In this document: positions 27,058 through 36,219 of the stretch, one piece after another
Layout of the letters: each line of letters begins with the position of its first letter
How positions within the stretch are numbered: position 1 is the first letter of the stretch
From: Agaribacillus aureus
GTDB taxonomy: Bacteria; Bacteroidota; Bacteroidia; Cytophagales; Cyclobacteriaceae
Direction of reading: 5' to 3'
Length of the DNA stretch: 64,000 nucleotides
Assembly (NCBI GenBank): GCA_030442055.1
Contig: JAUJEB010000005.1
Span: 496,001 to 560,000, forward strand
Position numbers and translations under genes: made by a program
The notes under the pieces: model-generated
Told to the model about the DNA's origin: nothing
The model's input: only the letters and a program-made list of their open reading frames with translations
Databases searched by the model: none

Positions 27058-28632
27058 ATGAAAAAGTTCTTTTCCAAACATAAATCATTAAACCTATTTA
27101 TCCTTGGTTTAGGTATATTGTGCTTTTCCTGTCAGGATAAAACAATTGGAAAAAAAAAGGATAAGCAGGATCAACGTCCCAATATTGTCCTGTTCCTGGT
27201 AGACGATATGGGCTGGCAGGATACCTCGGTACCCTTTTGGGACAAAAAGACTCCTTTTAACGAACGCTACCATACGCCCAATATGGAACGGTTAGCCTCC
27301 CAGGGGATGAAATTCACGCAGGCCTATGCTACTCCGGTATGTTCTCCTACACGCGTAAGCCTGATGACAGGAATGAATGCTGCTCGTCACCGGGTCACCA
27401 ACTGGACACTGTATAAGGATGCCTTGCAGCCTATGGAGACCAATCATAAAGAATTGACCTTTCCCAGGTGGAATGTCAACGGGATCAGTCCTGACGCAGG
27501 ATTGGACCTGGCCGTACATGCCGATGCATTGCCTGAGTTGCTCAAAAATGCAGGTTATTTTACCATCCATTCCGGCAAAGCCCACTTTGGGGCAAGAGAA
27601 ACCGCAGCAGCAGACCCAAGGGCGATAGGTTTTGATGTCAACATAGCAGGACATGCAGCCGGAGCGCCGGGAAGCTATTATGGGGAAGAAAATTTTGGCA
27701 ATAAGGACAAAAACTCCCCATGGGGCGTCCCTGGCCTGGAGAAATACCACGGAGAAGATATTTTCCTTACAGAAGCATTGACCAGAGAAGCTATAACTGC
27801 TATGGACCAGGCCCTTGTAGAAGAAAAGCCGTTTTTTCTCTACATGTCACACTATGCCGTGCATGTCCCAATCATGGGAGATGACCGCTATCTGCAAAAG
27901 TATTTGGATACCGGACTAGATTCCACTGAAGCGAAGTACGCTACCTTGGTTGAGGGAATGGATAAAAGCCTGGGCGATATCATGGACTATCTCAAAGAGA
28001 AAAAGCTGGAAGAAAATACCATTATCCTGTTTATGTCTGACAATGGGGGATTGAGCGTACACGCCAGGGGAGGTGAACTCCATACCCACAACAAGCCCCT
28101 TTCCAGTGGAAAAGGCTCTATTCATGAGGGAGGCATCCGGGAACCGATGATTGTGAAGTGGCCGGGAGTAGTAAAGCCCAATACTACCAATGACAATTAT
28201 TTAATTATTGAAGATTTTTATCCTACCATTTTGGAAATGGCGCAAGTAGAAGGATATAAAACAGTTCAAAAGATAGACGGACAGAACTTTGTGCCACTGC
28301 TAACAAACAACAATCCCGGGCAAACAAAAGAAAGGCCGTTATTTTGGCACTATCCTAATGAATGGGGCCCAAGTGGCCCCGGAATAGGAGCGTTCAGTGC
28401 CATCCGTTTAGGAGATTGGAAACTGCTTTATTACCATTTAAACGAAAGTTACGAGCTATTCAATATCAAAGAGGATATTGGAGAAACCACCAACCAGGCA
28501 CAATCCAATCCTGAAAAGGTAAATGAATTGGCGCAAGTACTTACAGCATACCTTAAGGAAGTAGATGCTCAACTGCCTGTTCATAAGTCTACAGGAGAGA
28601 TGGTTGCTTACCCTGATGGTTCACGAAAGTAA
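27058..28632 (+). CDS. Type I sulfatase lipoprotein
   Basis: Formylglycine-dependent sulfate ester hydrolase, 524 residues, lipobox cysteine at residue 25 (CFSC). The signature CSPTR at residues 95-99 marks Cys95 as the residue converted to formylglycine. The metal site is intact: NIVLFLVDDMGW with Asp49/Asp50 near the N terminus and LFMSDNGG later. The C-terminal part includes GDWKLLYY and ELFNIKEDIGE, typical of carbohydrate sulfatases. It probably removes sulfate from an imported or surface glycan; an anaerobic-type or FGE-type maturase must be encoded elsewhere. Its first 75 residues are the source-like match for the leader of the DUF1080 protein. Confidence 0.95.
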   Translation: MKKFFSKHKSLNLFILGLGILCFSCQDKTIGKKKDKQDQRPNIVLFLVDDMGWQDTSVPFWDKKTPFNERYHTPNMERLASQGMKFTQAYATPVCSPTRVSLMTGMNAARHRVTNWTLYKDALQPMETNHKELTFPRWNVNGISPDAGLDLAVHADALPELLKNAGYFTIHSGKAHFGARETAAADPRAIGFDVNIAGHAAGAPGSYYGEENFGNKDKNSPWGVPGLEKYHGEDIFLTEALTREAITAMDQALVEEKPFFLYMSHYAVHVPIMGDDRYLQKYLDTGLDSTEAKYATLVEGMDKSLGDIMDYLKEKKLEENTIILFMSDNGGLSVHARGGELHTHNKPLSSGKGSIHEGGIREPMIVKWPGVVKPNTTNDNYLIIEDFYPTILEMAQVEGYKTVQKIDGQNFVPLLTNNNPGQTKERPLFWHYPNEWGPSGPGIGAFSAIRLGDWKLLYYHLNESYELFNIKEDIGETTNQAQSNPEKVNELAQVLTAYLKEVDAQLPVHKSTGEMVAYPDGSRK

Positions 28633-28675
28633 ATGAACCGGCACTCGAAAAAACAAAAGTAATAATAAAAAAAGT

Positions 28676-29752
28676 ATGAATTTCTTTTATTCTATGATAA
28701 GATACCTGAGCATTAAATGCCTCATACTGGGATTTCTTTCAAATATGAAAATATTCGCACAGCCTGTAGATTTGAGCAAGGGTACAGCCGACCTTTGGGA
28801 GTATATAGGTGTAGCAGTGTCAGATCCCGGCTACCACGTATGGGGCAGTTCCCCTGTTTATGGAGATGATGGGAAAGTTCATATTTTTGCAGCCCGATGG
28901 CCGGATAGCATTAATGTAGTGCCCGGTTGGAAAACCCACAGTGAAATAGCACACTATGTGGCTGATCAACCGGAGGGGCCGTTTACATTTTCCGATTTAG
29001 TGTTAGCACCTACAGGTAAGCGTACCTGGGATAAGATGGGTATTCATAATCCCAATATCAAAAGAGTAAAGGATAAATATGTACTGACCTTTATTTCCAA
29101 TGATGGCCTGGAGCATATGCCCGGCAATCAACGTATCGGTATGGCTACATCTCGTTCGTTATATGGTCCCTGGGAAAAAGTTGGCAGAGACGGCATGATA
29201 TTACAACCCCCTTCCAATCCCGATTATTGGAATTACAATCCAGGCAATGGGGTGAACAACCCTGCCTTTTTACCTCACCCTAATGGTGGCTATTACCTTT
29301 ATTTCAAAAGTGCTTACAAAGGAGTATCTACTATGGGACTAGCCATAGCAGAAAACCTGGAGGGGCCCTATGTGCAAATGCCTTTCCCTATTACAAATAA
29401 CAATAGTGTTATAGAAGACGGGTATATTTTTTATTATGACAATAAGTTTTACCTGATGACTACTGATAATCATGGTATGATAGAAAACGGAGGAGGGCTA
29501 CTTTGGTCATCAGATGATGGCATCAACTTTGGGTCTCTAACCCAGGCGTTTCACCAGATAAAAGAATATTTTCCCGGCAAAAAATTGCCTGAAAACAGAA
29601 CAGTACATTACGGCACAAAGGAAAGTAAATTTGAACGCCCCCAATTACTTTTGGACGAAACGGGATATCCCACTTATTTGTACGTTCCCTCTGGTAGTAA
29701 TCTTTCCGGAGGTAAAAGAACGGAATGTCATGTATTGAAATTAAAACGATGA
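28676..29752 (+). CDS. GH43-like five-bladed propeller glycosidase
   Basis: Predicted secreted glycoside hydrolase of the GH43/GH117-like superfamily, 358 residues, with an N-terminal signal ending near KIFAQ (about residue 29). Propeller motifs include the HVWGSSPVYGDDGKVHIF opening, HNPNIKRVKDKYVLTF, NNPAFLPHPNGGYYLYFKS and ERPQLLLDETGYPTYLY. The same opening (WGTSILKGKDGKYHLFYSRW) is found in the N-terminal half of the GH43-GH29 fusion at 45872, so the two are distant paralogues. Catalytic acids cannot be assigned with confidence by eye. It is last in the cassette and shares its direction and short spacing (43 bases) with the sulfatase. Confidence 0.75.
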   Translation: MNFFYSMIRYLSIKCLILGFLSNMKIFAQPVDLSKGTADLWEYIGVAVSDPGYHVWGSSPVYGDDGKVHIFAARWPDSINVVPGWKTHSEIAHYVADQPEGPFTFSDLVLAPTGKRTWDKMGIHNPNIKRVKDKYVLTFISNDGLEHMPGNQRIGMATSRSLYGPWEKVGRDGMILQPPSNPDYWNYNPGNGVNNPAFLPHPNGGYYLYFKSAYKGVSTMGLAIAENLEGPYVQMPFPITNNNSVIEDGYIFYYDNKFYLMTTDNHGMIENGGGLLWSSDDGINFGSLTQAFHQIKEYFPGKKLPENRTVHYGTKESKFERPQLLLDETGYPTYLYVPSGSNLSGGKRTECHVLKLKR

Positions 29753-29773
29753 TGTTAAATTAATTGAATAGAA

Positions 29774-29936
29774 GCCATAAGTAAAATACTTTTATTTACG
29801 CTGTTGTTCAAGTTACAAATACTACCTACCCAGTCCTCCAAAGACGACCTGTACGACAAGGTTTAGGCAATCACAGAAGACAGCATATTCAAAACAGAAG
29901 GTTATATTAGTACAGGCTGGGGGTAGGGAGAATTTT
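29774..29936 (+). pseudogene. Decayed 5' fragment of a GH43-like/GH29 fusion gene
   Basis: The frame encodes a signal-peptide-like stretch, then DDLYDKV, a stop codon, then SIFKTEGYISTGWG and another stop. This matches the mature start of the intact fusion at 45872, which has DDLYIYDKV and NIFKTEGYYNWG at the same spacing. Two in-frame stops and the sudden loss of similarity after about 29936 show it is a dead fragment. Confidence 0.7.
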
Positions 29937-30059
29937 ATACACAAAAATTCGATTCTCTCCTTGCCAATAACCAATTGGACTTGTAGTCCTTATCAATAAA
30001 AATAAAAAGCCTTTGATTTTTATTGATAATTGATTAAAATGTCAAAGCCATTAAAAATC
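29937..30059. other. Short AT-rich junction in the decayed region
   Basis: No recognisable coding content. It contains a local inverted repeat, TATCAATAAAAATAAAAAGCC with TTTTTATTGATAATTG (about 29991-30032), which could form an AU-rich hairpin around AAGCCTTTGA. This may be an old terminator or element end. Confidence 0.3.
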
Positions 30060-30297
30060 ATGATCAATATCCATAATACCTGTAGTAATATGATAGCGGA
30101 TAATGATCAAAAGGCTTTTCACTATTTTATGCACAGTCGTTCGATTTTTTGCTTCAGTATATAAAGTTGCCTTCCAGTGCCGAAGAAGTTGTTTCGGATG
30201 TCATTTAGAATTTGCTAAAAGATAAAAAAGACTTGGAAATATTGAAAGAATAAATATCTACCTGTTCCAACTTGTTAAAAACAAATGCTTGTTCTGG
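30060..30297 (+). pseudogene. Broken ECF sigma factor gene
   Basis: From an ATG at 30060 the frame reads MIADNDQKAFHYFM, a sigma region 2 start. After a frame change it continues PSSAEEVVSDVI, a stop, NLLKDKKDLEILKE, another stop, and after a second frame change INIYLFQLVKNKCLFW. This parallels the intact sigma at 30693 (SHELAEEVVNDVFVKIW and KYLYVLVKNHALN). Similarity ends where the transposase remnant begins, so an insertion probably cut off the 3' half. Confidence 0.7.
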
Positions 30298-30300
30298 TTA

Positions 30301-30640
30301 GGGAATCAAATTTGGGGTATTTAATAACACAAGAGCTGATTGTGAAAATCGAATCAAGGTATTGAAAAATAATTTTGGTTTGGAAAACTTCTGCTTACGG
30401 GATTTTTGGGCTATTGAAGCCTCTTTACATCTTATCATGGTTGCGTATAACCCAATGAATTTATTCGGGTGTTCTACCATCCATAATCATCACCCTGCCA
30501 TGTTAAAAAAAATCAACTTCTATTGCTTTGCATCAGGAGCTTGGATTGTAAATCACGCAAATAGAAGGGTACTTAAAATAGCTTTATCTACCAGAAGAGT
30601 GCCGTGGATGGAAGGAATAATTTTCCAAATCAGGAACTTA
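30301..30640 (+). mobile_element. IS1380-family transposase C-terminal remnant
   Basis: The frame entered after the stop at 30298 encodes NTRADCENRIKVLKNNFGL, FCLRDFWAIEASLHLIMVAY and CFASGAWIVNHANRRVLKIA, ending RRVPWMEG. This is the characteristic C-terminal third of IS1380-type DDE transposases. There is no N-terminal part, no catalytic core and no clear terminal inverted repeat, so it is a fossil and not mobile. It directly abuts the broken sigma gene. Confidence 0.75.
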
Positions 30641-30692
30641 AGCCCTCCGTTTAGTTATTCTAATGAATCATGCGGGTTTAATTGAACCGTTT

Positions 30693-31316
30693 ATGAAAAC
30701 AATAGTTTTTTCCAAAGGCGATCTTATCAAGATAGCGGAAAATGGTGATCATGAGGCCTTCAAAAGAATGTTCCATTATTTTTATGCCAGACTTTTGAGT
30801 GTTGCCCGACATTACGTTCACAGTCATGAGCTGGCAGAGGAAGTAGTCAATGACGTTTTTGTAAAGATTTGGAACAAACGCAAAAAACTTGTGCAAATAA
30901 AGAAGCTTGAGAAATACCTCTATGTTTTGGTAAAAAATCATGCACTAAATCAAATCAGAGAAGCTTCTGGACATCGGGTGATGTCTATAGATAAAACGGT
31001 TTTAGAGATTACCGTCAGCTCAGTTAATCCCGAAGAACAATTTCTATCCAAGGAAATGCTGGAAGTATTCCAACGTAGCGTAGATGCTTTGCCTCCAAAG
31101 TGCGGGCTGGTTTTTAGAATGGTGAAAGACGATCAATTGACTTATAAAGAAGTCGCCTCTATTCTCAATATATCTGTAAAAATGGTAGAGAAGCATGTAG
31201 GTCTGGGCTTGAAAAGGCTTCGTAAGGACCTTGATAATTATGTTGATGGCGCTTCGAATTTAAAAAGCCATATGCATAAAGGGCTTCTATTGGCTGCGAT
31301 CTTATTGTTAACATAA
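30693..31316 (+). CDS. ECF-type RNA polymerase sigma factor (PUL C)
   Basis: Sigma factor expected to activate the SusCD locus downstream when freed by the FecR at 31595. The frame is open from 30663, but the ATG at 30693 (MKTIVFSKGD) places the conserved IAENGDHEAFKRMF block at the usual distance and is preferred. Region 2 covers about residues 10-85 (AEEVVNDVFVKIWNKRKKL). Region 4 covers about 125-180 (LPPKCGLVFRMVKDDQLTYK and VASILNISVKMVEKHVGLGLKRL). About 207 residues, ending in a short hydrophobic tail. The broken copy at 30060 is a likely former paralogue. Confidence 0.92.
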   Translation: MKTIVFSKGDLIKIAENGDHEAFKRMFHYFYARLLSVARHYVHSHELAEEVVNDVFVKIWNKRKKLVQIKKLEKYLYVLVKNHALNQIREASGHRVMSIDKTVLEITVSSVNPEEQFLSKEMLEVFQRSVDALPPKCGLVFRMVKDDQLTYKEVASILNISVKMVEKHVGLGLKRLRKDLDNYVDGASNLKSHMHKGLLLAAILLLT

Positions 31317-31594
31317 TACCCTTTCTATAAAAACCTGACTGGTTTGGACGCTCAGCATCAGTAGGTCTATGGGAACATCGACCGTTTCTGCTAGCCAGCC
31401 TATCGCACCGAAATCTTCATCAAACAAAAAGGTCAGTTTTTATCAAAAAGTGATTGAAGTTGGCATTATGTGAGGTTGTATTGAAGAATTTTCAAATTTT
31501 TTAGTGCATTACAAAAAAAAATTCAATTATCAGGTAGGGTTTAGTCATCTGGTTTGTGTCCTTTCAGGGAGCGCCAAAGCTAACCTAAAGCCTT
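31317..31594. other. Intergenic region between sigma and fecR (PUL C)
   Basis: About 280 bases with no gene I can support. On the minus strand a 43-codon open stretch ending at 31308 reads protein-like (FGAIGWLAETVDVPIDLLML) but has no suitable start and matches nothing I recognise. The AT-rich second half presumably holds the fecR promoter. Confidence 0.3.
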
Positions 31595-32611
31595 ATGGAA
31601 CAAGAAAATATATATGATATAATAGGTTTAGTACTTAGCGGCACAGCCAATGAGTATGAAAAAGAGCTGTTAAAAAGCTGGTTGGAAGAATCTCCCGACA
31701 ACATCCGCACGTATCGTTCACTGGAGCAAGCCTGGAAAAACTCCCGGCTAGAGCTGAGCTATTCCCATGAAGAGGAACAATACCAAAAAGTTATCTCAAG
31801 GATCCAATCCCCTGCAAAATCAAGAAGGACCGGTTCGAAAAACTTTCTGCGTATTGCTGCATCAGTGAGCCTTTTATTCCTCTGTGGGTGGATAGTCTAT
31901 ATGGTTAAAAATAGCTCAAACGAGGTGAAGCCGGTCGAGAGGGAAGCTTACATTATTAAGTCTACGCCTGCAGGTAGCAAGCTCAAATTCATATTGCCTG
32001 ATAGTACCGTAGTGTGGTTGAATGCGGAAAGCACTTTAAAATATAACCATAATTATGGAGTGGATCACAGAAAGGTAGAACTGACCGGTGAAGCCTACTT
32101 TGAAGTTGTAAAGGATAAGGTCAGGGAGTTCGTGGTTTCATCCTCCGGTTTTCGTACCACTGCCTTGGGCACAGCCTTTAATATACGTGCTTTTCAGGAA
32201 AAAGTGAACATCTCCCTTGTAGAAGGTAAGGTGAGAATTGATCAATACCGGAAAGATTCGGTCGATAATCCGGTGTCTCAGATGTTTTTGTTTCCCGGGG
32301 AACAGGCTTCATGGCACCAAGGGCGTAACATCCTGGAAAAAAAAGAATTTAATCCTATGAAAGTGACAGCATGGAAAGATAATATACTGTACTTCGAAGA
32401 TACCGATTTCCATGATGTTATCGAGCGGTTGGAAAGTTGGTACGGTGTGAAATTCAATGTGATTAATCCACCCAAAAAGTATGAGCTTTTGTTTTCAGGA
32501 AAATTTCATGATAAATCGCTGAGGCACATACTCGAGGCCATGAGCTTTTCAAACAAAATTAGTTATAAGATCCATAACGATACATTAATAACCGTTGAGT
32601 CTAAACCTTAA
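31595..32611 (+). CDS. FecR-family anti-sigma factor (PUL C)
   Basis: Inner-membrane anti-sigma protein, 338 residues, partner of the sigma at 30693 and of the SusC STN domain downstream. A cytoplasmic N-terminal part (about 1-83, including KSWLEESPDNIRTYRSLEQAW) precedes one transmembrane helix at about 87-105 (FLRIAASVSLLFLCGWIVYMV). The periplasmic FecR domain (about 125-240) has AGSKLKFILPDSTVVWLNAES and TTALGTAFNIRAF. A C-terminal DUF4974-type domain follows (about 262-338, with VIERLESWYGVKF). Standard length. Confidence 0.94.
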   Translation: MEQENIYDIIGLVLSGTANEYEKELLKSWLEESPDNIRTYRSLEQAWKNSRLELSYSHEEEQYQKVISRIQSPAKSRRTGSKNFLRIAASVSLLFLCGWIVYMVKNSSNEVKPVEREAYIIKSTPAGSKLKFILPDSTVVWLNAESTLKYNHNYGVDHRKVELTGEAYFEVVKDKVREFVVSSSGFRTTALGTAFNIRAFQEKVNISLVEGKVRIDQYRKDSVDNPVSQMFLFPGEQASWHQGRNILEKKEFNPMKVTAWKDNILYFEDTDFHDVIERLESWYGVKFNVINPPKKYELLFSGKFHDKSLRHILEAMSFSNKISYKIHNDTLITVESKP

Positions 32612-32754
32612 TCTATATCTATGAAATTCAATACCTCTTGAAACTCTTAACAAAAAACCCCGAATATCGGAAGCTGTCACCTTGCAAACTGCCAGCCCTG
32701 ATTATTCGGAGTTTAGTTGTAATGGAGCTTATTATTCACCATTTAATCAAATAT

Positions 32755-35700
32755 ATGAAATTAAAACCTTTACGATCAGTTCAATTTTCCGGATTTTTAA
32801 TATTTAGTATTTTGATACAATGTTTAGCGATAAACATTGTGTTGGCATCGGAAAGTAAAGCCCAAAAAAAGAGCCTTAAGGATATCTACCTCACAGTGGG
32901 TTTTAATCAAAGGCCTTTATCAGAAGTATTCAACGTTATTGAGTCCGTAACGGACTTTGAGTTTACTTATTACCGCAAAGAACTTCCTAATGTAAAACTT
33001 ACCATAGATCGTTCTGAAAGAAGCCTGGCCCAGATCCTGTACTTGATCGCAGAACAGGCCGGACTAAAATTTAAGCGAGTCGACGAAAACATTTTCATAA
33101 GCCGCAACCCAGGGGACAAAGGGAAGAAAAAGGTGGGGCCACTGGTCACTGAAGTGATAGAGGTTTCTGGTACTGTTACCGATGAAAGCGGTGAAGGTTT
33201 GCCCGGAGTATCGATAGTGGCGAAAGGAACTACTATTGGCACCACAACCGATAAAAACGGATATTATACACTGAATGTACCAGATGATGCTACATTGGTT
33301 TTTACCTACATAGGATATTTGAAGGAAGAAATATTCGTAGGAACACAAACTACTATAAATGTGGTTATGGTTCCTGACATCGAGCAACTTGACGAGGTGG
33401 TAGTAGTAGGGTTTGGCACCCAGAAAAAAGAAAGTGTGGTAGGCTCATTAAGTTCGGTTCAACCGTCCGAATTAAGGATTCCGGCAAGTAATCTGACAAC
33501 TGCCCTTACCGGTCGTATGGCGGGGCTTATCTCCTACCAAAGAAGTGGAGAGCCAGGCGAAGACAACGCCCAGTTTTTTGTAAGAGGAGTTACAACATTT
33601 GGTCTTACGAGGAGCCCTTTAATACTTATAGACGGGGTAGAGCTAAGTATCGATGACCTTGCCAGATTGCACCCGGATGATATTGAAAGCTTTTCAATAT
33701 TGAAAGATGCTACCACAACGTCTATTTTTGGAGCTAGGGGTGCCAATGGCATTATCTTGGTAACTACAAAAGAAGGCGTACAAGGTAAGGCCAAGGTTTC
33801 GGTTCGCCTGGAAAATTCATTTTCCTCACCTATAAAAAACATAAAATTTACCGATCCCATTTCTTATATGAGATTGCACAATGAAGCGGTCCGGACCCGC
33901 AACCCGATAGAGGCCTTACCTTATTCGGAAACCAAAATTGCCAATACCATTGCCGGGACAAATCCAGTAGTTTTTCCGGCAACAAATTGGCAGCAAGAAT
34001 TATTTAAAGACCAGACCACCACTCAAAGGGCCAATGTCAACGTAACCGGAGGAGGGGATATAGTAAGATATTACCTGGCTACTTCTTTTAACAAAGATAA
34101 TGGCATCCTTAGGGTTGATGACAGGAATGATTTTAACAGTAATGTGGATCTTAGGAGGATAGCTGTCAGGTCCAATGTCAATATCGATTTGACCCCATCA
34201 ACGGAGATGATAATTCGGTTTAATGGAACATTCGATGATTACAGGGGACCAATCGATGGCGCCAACGATATTTATTATAAAGTATTAAGAACCAATCCTG
34301 TGCTTTATCCTAAATATTATGAGCCTGATGAAGACAATCAATTTAAAAGGCATATACTATTTGGGAATATTGGAGGCACCAATGGTCAATTTGGTTTAAA
34401 CCCTTATGCAGATCTAATGAAGGGTTATAGAGAGTACAGCCGAACATTACTACTTTCACAATTTGAAATAAAACAAGATCTAACCGCTATCACTGAGGGA
34501 TTATCAGGCCATATATTTGTGAATACCAACAGGAGATCATTTTTTGATATAAGAAGGCAATATGTGCCATTTTTCTATTCGGCCCTGTACAACAAGGAAG
34601 CGAAAACACATACGCTCCAACCCTTAAATGAGGAAGAAGGCAGAGAGAATTTAGATTATAGTGAGGGACCTACGGATGTAAGTACAACTTTTTACCTTCA
34701 AGCGTCATTAAATTACAACAAAGTTTTCAATGAGAAACATGATGTCGGCGGCTTACTGGTTTACTTACAAACCTCTTCTTTAACGAATAATGCCGGAAAC
34801 CTGCAAAAGTCTCTTCCTTTTCGTAACATGGGATTATCCGGGAGATTTACTTATGGATATAACCGTAAATATTTTGTGGAATTTAACTTTGGATATAACG
34901 GTTCAGAAAGATTTGCAAAAGACAACCGTTTTGGTTTTTTTCCTTCATTTGGAATTGGATGGACAGTATCTGAGGAACCATTTTTCGCTGGTTTAAAACC
35001 AATTATATCAAGACTCAGATTAAGAGCCAGTTACGGGCTGGTAGGAAATGATGCCATCGGTACCGCCGATGATCGGTTTTTCTATTTATCCCAGGTCAAC
35101 CTAAATAATGGGGGTAGAGGTTCGCGTTTTGGCATTGATTTAGACAATTTTCAATCAGGGGTAAGCATAGACAGATATGAAAACGAATTGATATCTTGGG
35201 AAACAGCCACAAAAATAAATTTTGGGCTGGAAATAGATTTGTTTAATGACAAGGTAATTATCCTGGCCGATGTATTTAAAGAGAATAGGGATAACATCCT
35301 AATGGATCGTGCTTTTATTCCGCCAAGTATGGGGCTGGAAGCGGCCGTGAGAGCCAATGTGGGTAAAGCTGAGAGTCATGGTGTTGATTTTTCCATAGAT
35401 TACAATGAGGATTTGGGTAATTCGTGGTGGATAACCGGAAGAGTTAATTTCACCTATGCCGTTGGTAAGTTTAAACTGTTCGAAGAGCCGGATTACAGCG
35501 AAACGGCACCTTGGCTATCCCACAATGGACAACCTATCACGCAGCAATGGGGATATGTCGCAGAGCGATTGTTTGTAGACGAGGCCGAAGTACTCAATTC
35601 ACCCACCCAAATTGGCGAATATGGTGCCGGGGACATTAAGTACAAGGATATTAATGAGGACGGTATAATTGATTTCAGGGACCAGGTGCCCATAGGTTAT

Positions 35701-36207
35701 CCGACGAGTCCGGAAATTGTTTATGGTTTTGGACTTTCTATGGGCTATAAAAACTTTGATCTGTCAGCATTTTTTCAAGGATCTGCAAGATATTCCTTTT
35801 GGATCGATCCGGTTGCAACGGCCCCATTTGTAGATCCGCCAGATAATTCTATTGAAAACAATGCGTTGCTGCAGGTTTATGCAAATAGTCATTGGTCAGA
35901 AGAAAATCAGGATATATATGCTTTGTGGCCAAGATTGTCACCGCAAATTGTAGAAAACAACACACAAACGAGTACCTGGTTCATGAGAGACGGTGCTTTC
36001 ATAAGATTGAAACAGTTGGAGATTGGGTATACCCTTCCCGAAACATTGACCAATAAGTGGAAAATTCCAAAAATGAGGATTTATGGGGGTGGCGTAAACC
36101 TGCTTACTTTCAGCAAGTTCAAATTGTGGGATCCCGAAATGGCAGGCAATGGCCTGGCTTACCCTATTCAAAAGGTTTACAATATGGGCTTAATGGTTTC
36201 TTTTTAA
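32755..36207 (+). CDS. SusC-family TonB-dependent receptor with STN domain (PUL C)
   Basis: Outer-membrane importer and signal transducer, about 1150 residues. The frame is open from a TTG at 32638, but the ATG at 32755 begins a proper signal peptide (MKLKPLRSVQFSGFLIFS, ending near SKAQ) and is chosen. Order: STN domain (with LTVGFNQRPLSEVFNVIESV), carboxypeptidase-regulatory-like domain (VSGTVTDESGEGLPGVSIVA), plug (LILIDGVELS; ILKDATTTSIFGARGANGII) and barrel ending MGLMVSF. It is 143 bases after fecR and 12 bases before susD. Ligand unknown. Confidence 0.95.
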   Translation: MKLKPLRSVQFSGFLIFSILIQCLAINIVLASESKAQKKSLKDIYLTVGFNQRPLSEVFNVIESVTDFEFTYYRKELPNVKLTIDRSERSLAQILYLIAEQAGLKFKRVDENIFISRNPGDKGKKKVGPLVTEVIEVSGTVTDESGEGLPGVSIVAKGTTIGTTTDKNGYYTLNVPDDATLVFTYIGYLKEEIFVGTQTTINVVMVPDIEQLDEVVVVGFGTQKKESVVGSLSSVQPSELRIPASNLTTALTGRMAGLISYQRSGEPGEDNAQFFVRGVTTFGLTRSPLILIDGVELSIDDLARLHPDDIESFSILKDATTTSIFGARGANGIILVTTKEGVQGKAKVSVRLENSFSSPIKNIKFTDPISYMRLHNEAVRTRNPIEALPYSETKIANTIAGTNPVVFPATNWQQELFKDQTTTQRANVNVTGGGDIVRYYLATSFNKDNGILRVDDRNDFNSNVDLRRIAVRSNVNIDLTPSTEMIIRFNGTFDDYRGPIDGANDIYYKVLRTNPVLYPKYYEPDEDNQFKRHILFGNIGGTNGQFGLNPYADLMKGYREYSRTLLLSQFEIKQDLTAITEGLSGHIFVNTNRRSFFDIRRQYVPFFYSALYNKEAKTHTLQPLNEEEGRENLDYSEGPTDVSTTFYLQASLNYNKVFNEKHDVGGLLVYLQTSSLTNNAGNLQKSLPFRNMGLSGRFTYGYNRKYFVEFNFGYNGSERFAKDNRFGFFPSFGIGWTVSEEPFFAGLKPIISRLRLRASYGLVGNDAIGTADDRFFYLSQVNLNNGGRGSRFGIDLDNFQSGVSIDRYENELISWETATKINFGLEIDLFNDKVIILADVFKENRDNILMDRAFIPPSMGLEAAVRANVGKAESHGVDFSIDYNEDLGNSWWITGRVNFTYAVGKFKLFEEPDYSETAPWLSHNGQPITQQWGYVAERLFVDEAEVLNSPTQIGEYGAGDIKYKDINEDGIIDFRDQVPIGYPTSPEIVYGFGLSMGYKNFDLSAFFQGSARYSFWIDPVATAPFVDPPDNSIENNALLQVYANSHWSEENQDIYALWPRLSPQIVENNTQTSTWFMRDGAFIRLKQLEIGYTLPETLTNKWKIPKMRIYGGGVNLLTFSKFKLWDPEMAGNGLAYPIQKVYNMGLMVSF

Positions 36208-36219
36208 TATTACAGGAAG

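Noticed and set aside
31308..31440. Minus-strand 43-codon open stretch between sigma and fecR
   Set aside because: No start codon at a useful place and no recognisable family; within chance for this length.
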